From assembly GCA_002437815.1 (NCBI GenBank), contig DJRP01000025.1:145621-164778 (forward strand): DNA of 19,158 nucleotides. The letters are read 5' to 3'. Shown one piece after another: positions 1 through 6,467 of the stretch. Numbering within the stretch: the first letter of the stretch is position 1; each line of letters opens with the position of its first letter. The notes beneath the pieces are model-generated. The model had not been told where the DNA came from and searched no databases. It worked only from the letters and a program-made list of their open reading frames with translations. The translations under genes were made by a program, and so were the position numbers. Origin of the DNA: Collinsella sp. UBA6357 (GTDB lineage Bacteria; Actinomycetota; Coriobacteriia; Coriobacteriales; Coriobacteriaceae).

Positions 1-150
1 ACCTACAACCAGCCGCAGGACCGCGTGACCGACCACCGCATCGGCTTCAACTCGACCTACACGGGCGTCCTTCTGGGCGATCAGCTGGGCACCGTGATCG
101 AGGCTCTCGCCGCCGCCGAGCGCGCCGAGAAGCTGGCGCAGGCCGTGTAG
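1..150 (+). CDS. prfA: Peptide chain release factor 1 (RF1), C-terminal end only
   Basis: This is the 3' end of a gene cut by the window edge: 49 codons and a TAG stop, read in frame 1 from the first base. The residues TYNQPQDRVTDHRIGF followed by an acidic and alanine-rich tail ending in RAEKLAQAV match the conserved end of bacterial RF1, where the Y-N-x-P-Q-x-R-V-T-D-H-R-I motif is diagnostic. RF1 recognises UAA and UAG stop codons and triggers peptide release on the ribosome. The GGQ catalytic motif and the codon-reading region lie upstream of the window. The neighbour prmC encodes the enzyme that methylates the GGQ glutamine of release factors, so the pair is functionally linked. RF2 (prfB) shares the motif, but the neighbouring prmC and the QPQDRVTDHR wording favour RF1. 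Confidence 0.93.
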   Translation, partial: TYNQPQDRVTDHRIGFNSTYTGVLLGDQLGTVIEALAAAERAEKLAQAV

Positions 151-190
151 GATAACCCTCGGTCGCCATCTTCAGATAACCGTGCTTCTT

Positions 191-222
191 GGACGCGGCC
201 CGCACGGGTCGCGCCCTTTTTT
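191..222 (+). terminator. Rho-independent terminator after prfA
   Basis: A G+C-rich stem starts at 191 and closes at 216, with the apical loop GCAC at 202-205, one A-C mismatch and one G-U pair in about 11 positions. It is followed directly by a run of six T (217-222). It lies 40 bases beyond the prfA stop, so it probably ends prfA transcription or reduces read-through into prmC. Confidence 0.8.
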
Positions 223-257
223 AGTTCGCGTCGCGTTGTTTGCATGGGGTCAGTTAA

Positions 258-455
258 CTGTCGGCGGCGTGCCGGGTGCATGTCAGGTTGCATCAAACCG
301 ACATGTTGCCGACAGACGCTACTCGTCCTGAACAATTGGCGGATGAGGACGAAAAAAGTCTGGGGCGATTTTAGGCTTTCCCTGACAAGGCGCTTAAAAC
401 GAGAGATGGCTTGCGTACAATCACCTGCGTTGGATCGATGGGCGCGGTCGCGCCC
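258..455 (+). promoter_or_regulatory. Hairpin-rich leader upstream of prmC
   Basis: The 250 bases between the prfA terminator and prmC hold four consecutive potential RNA stems. Stem 1 pairs 258-271 with 302-315: 14 pairs including three G-U. Stem 2 pairs TCGTCCT (323-329) with AGGACGA (346-352). Stem 3 pairs 366-376 with 392-401, with one bulged A. Stem 4 is a perfect 6-bp G+C hairpin, 440-445 with 450-455 and a four-base loop, just before the ribosome binding site. The stretch stays open in the prmC frame back to an ATG at 244, but the encoded residues resemble no part of PrmC. I read it as a 5' leader. It matches no riboswitch family I know, and no convincing promoter was seen. Confidence 0.45.
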
Positions 456-471
456 GAGGAGGGGAGGTCCC

Positions 472-1713
472 ATGGCTGACGAGACATGGACCATCAAGCG
501 CTGCCTTGAGTGGACGAAAAACTACCTTGCCGAGCATGGCGAGGAGCATCCCCGTGTTTCTGCGGAGTGGCTGCTCTGCTCGGCCTTGGGTCTCGAGCGC
601 ATCGATCTGTATATGAGGATGAACGATCCACTCGACGCGGCCGCACTCGAAACCATGCATGCGTCGGTGGTGCGCCGCGCTAAAGGGGAACCGCTGCAAT
701 ATATAACCGGAAGCACGCAGTTTCGCATGATCGAAGTCGCGTGTGTCCCCGGTGTGCTCATTCCGCGTCCCGAGACCGAGCTGCTCGTCGAAGAGGTCCT
801 CAAATATCTGGATGCCGAAGTTCTGGGCGAGCATGCCCCTAAGCGCCAACGTGTCGAGTTGCCGTGGAACGCCGAGGTCGAGGAACAGCGCCGTGCCGAT
901 CTTGCGCTTGCCGAGGAGCGCGCGACCGCCGCTCGTCGTGCCCAGAATCTGACGGCGGCGGACGAGGCGGCGCTGGGCGCCGATGTGCTCGGCAGCCGTG
1001 CCTATGCCGAGGAGCTCGCCGATCGCGAGGCAGCGCAGGCGGGTGCCGGGGCCGAGGCCGACGAGGAGCCGTCCGAGCTCGATGGCTCCACGGTCGATGA
1101 GGCCGATGCCGCCCCCGAGGCTGTCGAGGAGACGGGCGCTGCTACGCCCGAAGAGCCCGCTTGCGCCCGCGTGCTCGAGGTCGGTTGCGGTACCGGCTGC
1201 ATCTCGCTTTCGCTTGCGTGGGAGCGCCGTGACCGCGTCAAGTGCCTGGCCACCGATATCGAGCCGCGCGCCGTCGAGCTTGCCACCAAAAACCGGGATT
1301 CCCTGGGACTCACCAAAAACGACGCGGCCTTCATTCTCACCAATCTGGTGTCGGCGGTCCCGCGTCGCCTGTGGGGCACGTTTGACGTGCTCGTCTCCAA
1401 CCCACCCTATATTCCGACCGATGTCATGCGCTCGCTGCCGCACGAGGTCAAGGATTTCGAACCCTCGCTGGCACTTGAGGCGGGAGACGACGGTCTCGAC
1501 GTGTTTCGACGTCTGCTCAAGGCGGCGCCTTTCATGTTGCGTGCGGGCGGCCTGTTCGCCTGCGAGCTCTACGAGGGCGCGCTCGATGCGGCCGCGGCGC
1601 TCTGTCGCGAGGCCGGCCTCGATAACGTGCGCATCGTGCACGATCTTGCCGAGCGCCCCCGCATGGTCCTGGCAACCGCGGAGCATCCCAAGACGGTCGA
1701 CCAGCTTTCCTAG
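472..1713 (+). CDS. prmC: Release factor glutamine methyltransferase PrmC with an acidic insert
   Basis: PrmC transfers a methyl group from S-adenosylmethionine to the GGQ glutamine of RF1 and RF2 in the cytoplasm. The protein is 413 residues. The N-terminal helical domain (about 1-95) carries the family signature GEPLQYITG (72-80) and IPRPETE (97-103). The SAM-binding loop is EVGCGTG (236-242) and the catalytic N-P-P-Y motif is at 310-313. I chose the ATG at 472 because GGAGGGGAGG lies just before it and the protein then begins like other PrmC proteins; an in-frame ATG at 244 would add 76 unrelated residues. Usual PrmC length is about 280. The excess is a 115-120-residue insert (about 112-231), rich in Ala, Glu and Asp, between IPRPETE and the SAM loop. 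The neighbour prfA encodes a substrate. Confidence 0.95.
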   Translation: MADETWTIKRCLEWTKNYLAEHGEEHPRVSAEWLLCSALGLERIDLYMRMNDPLDAAALETMHASVVRRAKGEPLQYITGSTQFRMIEVACVPGVLIPRPETELLVEEVLKYLDAEVLGEHAPKRQRVELPWNAEVEEQRRADLALAEERATAARRAQNLTAADEAALGADVLGSRAYAEELADREAAQAGAGAEADEEPSELDGSTVDEADAAPEAVEETGAATPEEPACARVLEVGCGTGCISLSLAWERRDRVKCLATDIEPRAVELATKNRDSLGLTKNDAAFILTNLVSAVPRRLWGTFDVLVSNPPYIPTDVMRSLPHEVKDFEPSLALEAGDDGLDVFRRLLKAAPFMLRAGGLFACELYEGALDAAAALCREAGLDNVRIVHDLAERPRMVLATAEHPKTVDQLS

Positions 1714-1725
1714 TCTCGTGTCGCA

Positions 1726-1753
1726 ACGGCGCTCCATTTGCGCCGTCGATTTC
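1726..1753 (+). terminator. Possible weak terminator hairpin after prmC
   Basis: ACGGCGC (1726-1732) pairs perfectly with GCGCCGT (1740-1746) around a seven-base loop, 12 bases after the prmC stop. The sequence that follows is CGATTTCCC, so the T-run is poor. It may be an inefficient terminator or an mRNA-stabilising 3' hairpin. The rest of the 184-base gap to tsaC shows no convincing promoter. Confidence 0.35.
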
Positions 1754-1897
1754 CCACAATCCGCATAGGTTGTTTCGTTTACCGGAATCCTTCCGCCGTT
1801 TGTCCAACATACCGCTACCGCTGCGCCACGCATGGGCAAAGCGTGAGAAAATGCACCATATTGCAGACGGGATAACGTTAGGGGCGAGCAAGCGAAG

Positions 1898-2644
1898 ATG
1901 CAGATGGTCTATCGGGTGGCAGAGGGCTTTGATGAGCCCGATGAGCGAGCGATGCGCGAGGTGGCGGACGTGCTTGCCGTCGGTGGTCTCGCACTGATCC
2001 CCACCGAGACGGTCTACGGCGTCGCGGTGTGCGTCGATGCTTTCCTAGCCGATGATCCCACCTGGCCGCGCGACCCCGAAGCCGCAATCAACGGCAGCCC
2101 GGTTCCCGCGCTCGGCACGGGCTATCGCCGCATCTTCTCGCTCAAGCAGCGCGATCTGGCCCAGACGGTCGCCTGGCTCGTTGCCGATGAGCGCGCGCTC
2201 GATGCTTACGGTGTCGATGTTCCCGACGAGGCCCGTGCCGTGGCCCGGGCCTTTTGGCCGGGCGCCCTCACCATCGTCGTCAAGGCTGCTCCGGGCGTTC
2301 CCGCGTTCATGCGGGCGCCAGACGGGACCGTCGCCTTGCGCGCCTCGGCGTCACCGGTGGCCCAAGCGCTTATCCGCCATACGGCAAGCCCTCTTGCGTG
2401 CACGAGCTCCAACACCCATGGCATGCCGGCGCCGGCGTCGTTTGCCGAGGTCGAGCCGCGCATCCTCGACGGTGTCGATACGGCGATCGATGCCGGTGAG
2501 ACTCCCTGCCACGATGCCTCGACCATCGTGTCGTTTCAACGCGGCGAGCTCGAGATCTTGCGCCAGGGCGCGCTGTCCGCAGCGGATATCGAGCGTGTCG
2601 TCTCTTCGGCATCTGCGGTTTCAGCCTCCGGCTCGGAAAGGTGA
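1898..2644 (+). CDS. tsaC: L-threonylcarbamoyladenylate synthase, TsaC/Sua5/YrdC family
   Basis: This enzyme makes threonylcarbamoyl-AMP from threonine, bicarbonate and ATP, the first step in the universal t6A modification of tRNAs that read ANN codons. The 248-residue protein has the YrdC-domain features IPTETVYGVA (34-43), the K-x-R nucleotide-binding motif as KQR (83-85), WPGALTIV (120-127), TSSN (169-172) and STIV (208-211). About 26-30 residues (roughly 49-77) are inserted between the first motif and KQR compared with ordinary TsaC. The usual KGRP wording is KQRD here. There is no C-terminal Sua5 domain. The ATG at 1898 has a purine-rich AGGGGCG about 11 bases upstream; a second ATG at 1904 is also possible. 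glpK begins three bases after the stop, so the two are probably co-transcribed and translationally coupled. Confidence 0.92.
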   Translation: MQMVYRVAEGFDEPDERAMREVADVLAVGGLALIPTETVYGVAVCVDAFLADDPTWPRDPEAAINGSPVPALGTGYRRIFSLKQRDLAQTVAWLVADERALDAYGVDVPDEARAVARAFWPGALTIVVKAAPGVPAFMRAPDGTVALRASASPVAQALIRHTASPLACTSSNTHGMPAPASFAEVEPRILDGVDTAIDAGETPCHDASTIVSFQRGELEILRQGALSAADIERVVSSASAVSASGSER

Positions 2645-2647
2645 TCC

Positions 2648-4186
2648 ATGGCTCTCGACCTCAAAGACCTTACGATGGACGCTTCGCCATATAGCTTCGG
2701 TGCGTCCTATGTCATGGCTATCGACTGCGGTACCACCTCGGTGCTCGCCACCATCGTCGATGAGTACGGCGGCATCGTCGCCCATGCTCGCCGAAGCATC
2801 AAAACCGTCTATCCGCGGCCCGGCTGGGTCGAGCAGGATCCCATGGCCATTCTGGCGAGCACGATCGGTGTCATGATGGAGGTGCAGTTCAAAAGCGGTA
2901 TCCATTCCGATCGCATCGTTGCCGTCGGCATCTCCAACCAGCGCGAGACCACGGTCGTATGGGACCGCGTAAGCGACCAGCCCATCTACAACGCCATCGT
3001 GTGGCAGTGCCGCCGCACCGCTCCCGCGATCGAGCTGCTCGCCGAACAAGGCTGCGAAGATGCGGTCCGCTCCCGAACGGGCCTGACGCTCGACCCGTAT
3101 TTCTCGGCGTCGAAGGTGCAATGGATTCTCGATAACGTCGACGGGGCTCGCGAGAGCGCTGCCGCCGGCGACCTTATGTTCGGTACCATCGACACCTGGC
3201 TCGTCTACAACCTCACCGGTGGCGAGGTCTTTGCCACCGATTACACCAACGCAAGCCGTACGGCCCTGTTCAATATCCATACGCTGGCCTGGGATGACGA
3301 GCTGCTCGCACTCTTCGATATCCCGCGGTCCATGATGCCCGAGGTCCGTTGGAGCTCGGGGGAGTACGGCAACGTCTCGAGCGAGATCATGACGCACACC
3401 CCGCCCATCATGGGCGTGGCGGGCGATCAGCAGGCATCGTTTTTCGGGCACTGCTGCTTTAAACCCGGGCAGACCAAGAATACCTACGGCACCGGCTGCT
3501 TTATGCTCATGAATACCGGTGAGCGGATCGTCGAATCGAGCCATGGTCTGGTCTCGACGATCGGTATCGCCGAGGGCGGTCGGGTGAGTTATGCGCTCGA
3601 GGGGTCGATCTTCGATGCGGGTTCCACCATGAAATGGTTGCGCGACAATCTCGGCCTTATCGCGGACGTGGCGCAGACCTCCTCGATCGCCTCGTCGATT
3701 CCCGATAACGGCGGGTGTTATTTCGTCCCTGCGTTTTCGGGCCTGGGGGCGCCTTGGTGGGACCCGCGTGCGCAGGGTGTCATCTGCGGGCTCACGGGTG
3801 GTTCGACCCGTGCCTCCATCGTGCGTGCGGCGTGCGAGTCCATGGCATATCAGAGCTACGATGTCCTTCGCTCCATGGAACAGGACGTCGGTCTTTCCAT
3901 CGAACGTCTCTCGGTCGATGGCGGCGCCTCCCAAAACGAGTTCATCATGCAGTTCCAGGCCGATATCCTGGGGATCCCCGTGCTTCAGTGCGAGGCAAGC
4001 GAGACCACGGCGCTCGGCGTCGCCTATCTGGCTGGCCTTGCGGTCGGGTATTGGGAGGACTACGAGGAGCTCGAGCAGAACGCCCAGGTCGCACGCGTCT
4101 TCGAGCCGCAGGCTGACAACGGACGACGGGTGAGGGACCTGAAGGGGTGGCACGATGCCGTCGCGCGCGCCCGCAGCGGAGCCTAG
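2648..4186 (+). CDS. glpK: Glycerol kinase
   Basis: Glycerol kinase phosphorylates glycerol to sn-glycerol 3-phosphate with ATP in the cytoplasm. The 512-residue protein has both FGGY-kinase halves: AIDCGTTS (24-31), NQRETTVVWD (97-106), IVWQCRRT (117-124), the catalytic-Asp motif VAGDQQA (257-263), NTYGTGCF (278-285), FSGLGAPWWDP (363-373) and VDGGASQNEF (423-432). Length is normal (about 500), with an N-terminal extension of roughly 17 residues. The start follows the tsaC stop by three bases, and GGAAAGG inside the end of tsaC serves as ribosome binding site. In many low-G+C Gram-positive glycerol kinases a histidine in an HFYG-like loop shortly before VAGDQQA is phosphorylated by HPr. Here that stretch (241-256) has no such loop, so HPr control is unlikely (inference). 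No glycerol facilitator or glycerol-3-phosphate oxidase gene is adjacent. Confidence 0.95.
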   Translation: MALDLKDLTMDASPYSFGASYVMAIDCGTTSVLATIVDEYGGIVAHARRSIKTVYPRPGWVEQDPMAILASTIGVMMEVQFKSGIHSDRIVAVGISNQRETTVVWDRVSDQPIYNAIVWQCRRTAPAIELLAEQGCEDAVRSRTGLTLDPYFSASKVQWILDNVDGARESAAAGDLMFGTIDTWLVYNLTGGEVFATDYTNASRTALFNIHTLAWDDELLALFDIPRSMMPEVRWSSGEYGNVSSEIMTHTPPIMGVAGDQQASFFGHCCFKPGQTKNTYGTGCFMLMNTGERIVESSHGLVSTIGIAEGGRVSYALEGSIFDAGSTMKWLRDNLGLIADVAQTSSIASSIPDNGGCYFVPAFSGLGAPWWDPRAQGVICGLTGGSTRASIVRAACESMAYQSYDVLRSMEQDVGLSIERLSVDGGASQNEFIMQFQADILGIPVLQCEASETTALGVAYLAGLAVGYWEDYEELEQNAQVARVFEPQADNGRRVRDLKGWHDAVARARSGA

Positions 4187-4209
4187 GGGCGGCATCGCAC
4201 AGAGCTTTT

Positions 4210-4218
4210 TGGTACAGT
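4210..4218 (+). promoter_or_regulatory. Possible extended -10 element upstream of upp
   Basis: TGG followed by TACAGT resembles an extended -10 hexamer, 65 bases before the upp start and preceded by a T-run. No good -35 hexamer is placed 16-18 bases upstream, so this is only a candidate. Read-through from glpK could also supply upp. Confidence 0.3.
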
Positions 4219-4282
4219 AACCGTCGATCGCTATCGAGCGCGAACATTCCGTCCGCGTAAGCCATGAAAGGGGAAGCCACCC

Positions 4283-4930
4283 ATGACCGTCACCTACGAT
4301 ACGTCCCGCGTGACCCTTGTCGACCATCCGCTCGTTCAGCATAAGCTGTCGATCCTGCGCGACAAAGATACCGGCACCAACCAGTTCCGTCAGCTTGTGC
4401 GCGAACTGGCGCTCTTTGACGGGTACGAGGCTATGCGCGACTTGCCTCTCGAGGACGTCGAGGTCGCCACGCCGGTTGCCACGGCCACCTTTAAGCAGCT
4501 TACGGGCAAAAAGCTCGCCATCGTGCCGATCCTGCGCGCGGGTCTGGGCATGGTCGACGGCATCCTCGATCTGGTGCCCTCGGCACGCGTCGGCCACATC
4601 GGCATGGAGCGCGATGAGGTCACCCATGAGCCGCATGAGTATTACTGCAAGATGCCGCAGGATATCGATCAGCGCATCTGCCTGGTCGTCGACCCCATGC
4701 TCGCCACGGGCGGCTCGGCCGAGATGGCCATCGACTACCTGCGCGGCCGCGGGGTCAAGGACATTCGCATGCTGTGCATCGTCGCCGCGCCCGAAGGCCT
4801 CAAGTCCCTTACCGAGAAAGATCCCGATGTGCATATCTATACCTGCGCGATCGATGACCATCTTAACGAGGCGGCCTATATCGTGCCCGGTCTGGGGGAT
4901 GCCGGCGACCGCATCTTCGGCACGCTGTAG
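4283..4930 (+). CDS. upp: Uracil phosphoribosyltransferase
   Basis: Upp converts uracil and PRPP into UMP in pyrimidine salvage. The 215-residue protein has the normal family length and its signatures: VPILRAGLGM (81-90), the PRPP-binding loop VVDPMLATGGS (135-145) and the C-terminal uracil-recognition segment PGLGDAGDRIFGT (202-214). The ATG follows AAAGGGGAAG at a good distance. It is separated from glpK by 96 bases, which may hold a weak promoter. A strong terminator follows, so upp appears to end a transcription unit and is probably not co-transcribed with the ATP synthase genes, although the two are neighbours in many Gram-positive genomes. Confidence 0.97.
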   Translation: MTVTYDTSRVTLVDHPLVQHKLSILRDKDTGTNQFRQLVRELALFDGYEAMRDLPLEDVEVATPVATATFKQLTGKKLAIVPILRAGLGMVDGILDLVPSARVGHIGMERDEVTHEPHEYYCKMPQDIDQRICLVVDPMLATGGSAEMAIDYLRGRGVKDIRMLCIVAAPEGLKSLTEKDPDVHIYTCAIDDHLNEAAYIVPGLGDAGDRIFGTL

Positions 4931-4967
4931 TCGGAACGCTCCTCTCTAGGAGGTCGTAATCGACATT

Positions 4968-4977
4968 CTGTATACAG
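4968..4977. promoter_or_regulatory. GTATAC-centred palindrome between upp and its terminator
   Basis: CTGTATACAG is a perfect 10-bp palindrome. It shares its GTATAC core with the palindrome TTGTATACAA at 16145-16154 in front of the metalloregulator gene. It could be a protein-binding site, but one short palindrome can arise by chance. Confidence 0.25.
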
Positions 4978-4981
4978 GCGT

Positions 4982-5030
4982 ATCTCGCATGCGGACGTAT
5001 AACAGGCGTTTGCATGCGAGATTTTCTTTT
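4982..5030 (+). terminator. Strong rho-independent terminator after upp
   Basis: ATCTCGCATGC (4982-4992) pairs perfectly over 11 bases with GCATGCGAGAT (5012-5022) around a 19-base loop, and is followed by TTTCTTTT. It lies about 50 bases past the upp stop and separates upp from the ATP synthase operon. Confidence 0.85.
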
Positions 5031-5136
5031 GTGTCTCCTTCGGCCTTGGGGTGTTGAAAAAACGTGTTACCGCATCTCAGGCATAAAGAAGGTCTTAAGA
5101 AAATGTACAAGTGTGTATTAGCTTAAAGTTTCACGG

Positions 5137-5164
5137 TTGTCATTTGAGTTGCCGCTCGTACAAT
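5137..5164 (+). promoter_or_regulatory. Predicted sigma-70-type promoter of the ATP synthase operon
   Basis: The -35 hexamer TTGTCA (5137-5142) and -10 hexamer TACAAT (5159-5164) each match consensus at five of six positions, with a 16-base spacer. A+T-rich DNA (about 5090-5130) lies upstream and could act as an UP element. The predicted start is near 5171, giving a leader of about 50 bases before atpI. The position between the upp terminator and the first atp gene supports the call. Confidence 0.7.
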
Positions 5165-5219
5165 AGTCAGCAATGTTCAAAGGTTGCCGTCTCGGCGACA
5201 GACAGCTGGGAAAGCGAGG

Positions 5220-5537
5220 ATGCCGGTGTTCGCCATATCCGATCCGCTCGCCATCGTTGCGGGCGTCATCGCAGGCGCCGTCGCCTACGTTCCTTTCCTG
5301 GTCGTACTCAAGCCGGTGCTCAACCACAGACAGAATGCGGACATGCTCAAGGGCATGGTCGGGCTCGCGGTCTCGGCGATCGCGCTGCTCGTCTTCACCC
5401 TCGTCGTGTACGCGTTGTTCGGGGAGGCGTTCCGCATGTTCCTCCTGGGCGAGGCGATCGGGTTCGTGGCCTTCATGGCCGTCTGCTCGTACCGTGTCGT
5501 CAAGGCGCTGCGGGATCCCCAAGAGGTCGAAAGGTAA
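5220..5537 (+). CDS. atpI: ATP synthase accessory membrane protein AtpI
   Basis: This small hydrophobic protein of about 105 residues occupies the classical atpI position at the head of the operon. It has four likely membrane segments (about 6-28, 45-66, 68-85 and 82-98, the last two close together). AtpI proteins are thought to assist c-ring assembly or ion uptake for the complex; sequence conservation is poor, so the call rests mainly on position, size and hydrophobicity. The start is uncertain: the ATG at 5220 has little spacing after GCGAGG, a GTG at 5226 (third codon) would be better spaced from it, and a TTG at 5184 follows AAAGG. The stop is three bases before the atpB start. Confidence 0.72.
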   Translation: MPVFAISDPLAIVAGVIAGAVAYVPFLVVLKPVLNHRQNADMLKGMVGLAVSAIALLVFTLVVYALFGEAFRMFLLGEAIGFVAFMAVCSYRVVKALRDPQEVER

Positions 5538-5540
5538 GAA

Positions 5541-6344
5541 GTGGAAATTTTTGAAAAGCTGCCGGATGAGATCAATCATCTGGTCAGTGAATTCATGTCC
5601 ACCCCCGTTGTGGGCGATCTTAACTGCGGTATCACGCAGTACTCGTTCTGGCTGATCGTCTCCACGATCGTACTCTTGATCGTCTTGTTCGCGTTCAAGA
5701 AGAAGCAGACCTTGGTTCCCAAGGGCTTTTTCGTCAACGGGTTCGAGTACCTTCTCGAGTACGTGGAGAACGACATCGGCAAGGGCGTCGTCGGCAAGAA
5801 CTGGAAGAAACACTTCCCGTTCCTGTGCGCGCTGTTCCTGTTCATCCTGATCAACAACATGATCGGTTTGATTCCGGGCATGAAGCCGGGCACCGGTGCG
5901 ATCGGCTCCACGGCCGCGCTTGCCATCTTCGCTTTCGTCTACTTCATCTACTACGGATGCAAGGCGCGCGGCGTGATCGGCTACATCAAGAGCCTTGCGC
6001 CCGACGGACTCGGGTTTCCCATGAACGTGCTCGTGTGGGTCGTCGAGCTCTTCTCGACCTTCCTGCGCCTCATCACGCTGGCCGTCCGTCTGTTCTGCAA
6101 CATGTTCGCCGGCCATGTCGTCATGGGCTCGTTCGCCATCATGGTGAGCATGTTCATGCAGCCGCTGCTCAGCCAAGTCACGGCCGCGCACGCCATCGGC
6201 GCCCTGCCGTCTATCGCTTGGCTTGCCATCTTGATCCTGATCTACACGATCGAGCTGGTCGTCGGCGCCATCCAGGCCTACGTCTTCACGGTCCTTACCG
6301 CCGTGTACGTCTCCGAGGCAGAGGAGGTCGCGGAGGAGGAGTAA
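5541..6344 (+). CDS. atpB: F1Fo ATP synthase subunit a
   Basis: Subunit a forms the two half-channels through which ions reach the c-ring. The 267-residue protein has five or six membrane segments. The essential arginine lies in LAVRLFCNMFAGH, at R183, and the C-terminal helix IQAYVFTVLTAVY (244-256) is typical of the family. The usual wording is RLFGNMFAGH; a cysteine replaces the glycine here. The tail ends in an acidic run (EAEEVAEEE). The start is GTG at 5541, three bases after the atpI stop, with AAGG upstream as a modest binding site. A 123-base gap with hairpins separates it from atpE. Confidence 0.96.
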   Translation: MEIFEKLPDEINHLVSEFMSTPVVGDLNCGITQYSFWLIVSTIVLLIVLFAFKKKQTLVPKGFFVNGFEYLLEYVENDIGKGVVGKNWKKHFPFLCALFLFILINNMIGLIPGMKPGTGAIGSTAALAIFAFVYFIYYGCKARGVIGYIKSLAPDGLGFPMNVLVWVVELFSTFLRLITLAVRLFCNMFAGHVVMGSFAIMVSMFMQPLLSQVTAAHAIGALPSIAWLAILILIYTIELVVGAIQAYVFTVLTAVYVSEAEEVAEEE

Positions 6345-6417
6345 TCCGCCCCGCGCCCGCAAGGTAAGTCACTTCGGTGTACCGCCGGTGCCCGTCCCCA
6401 CGGAGCCCGGCAGTCAT

Positions 6418-6464
6418 ATAACAAGGTTATCCTGCGTGAATAGGTCACGCACGACAAAGGAGGA
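6418..6464 (+). promoter_or_regulatory. Two adjacent hairpins and a strong ribosome binding site before atpE
   Basis: ATAAC (6418-6422) pairs with GTTAT (6426-6430), and immediately after it TGCGTGA (6433-6439) pairs perfectly with TCACGCA (6445-6451). AAAGGAGGA (6456-6464) then precedes the atpE GTG. Such structures between atpB and atpE can set mRNA processing or raise translation of the c subunit, which is needed in about ten copies per complex. The role here is inferred. Confidence 0.5.
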
Positions 6465-6467
6465 ATC

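Noticed and set aside
323..357. The 7-bp stem at 323-352 as a terminator
   Set aside because: It is followed by A residues on the plus strand, and its loop is 16 bases; it lacks the T-run needed for termination on the plus strand, and no minus-strand gene needs it.
244..471. N-terminal extension of prmC from the ATG at 244
   Set aside because: The 76 extra residues resemble no PrmC sequence, the ATG at 472 has a very strong ribosome binding site, and the region folds as a leader RNA.
421..1839. A 472-codon minus-strand open frame opposite prmC
   Set aside because: prmC is supported by its catalytic motifs; the opposite frame has none and has no plausible start context.
2621..4861. A 746-codon open frame on the minus strand opposite glpK and upp
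   Set aside because: It is antisense to two clearly recognised genes, matches no protein family I know, and arises from G+C-rich codon bias leaving the opposite strand free of stops.
4931..5219. A small gene between upp and atpI, suggested by AGGAGG at about 4949
   Set aside because: No start codon follows this purine run at a usable distance; the region is better explained by the terminator and the atp promoter.
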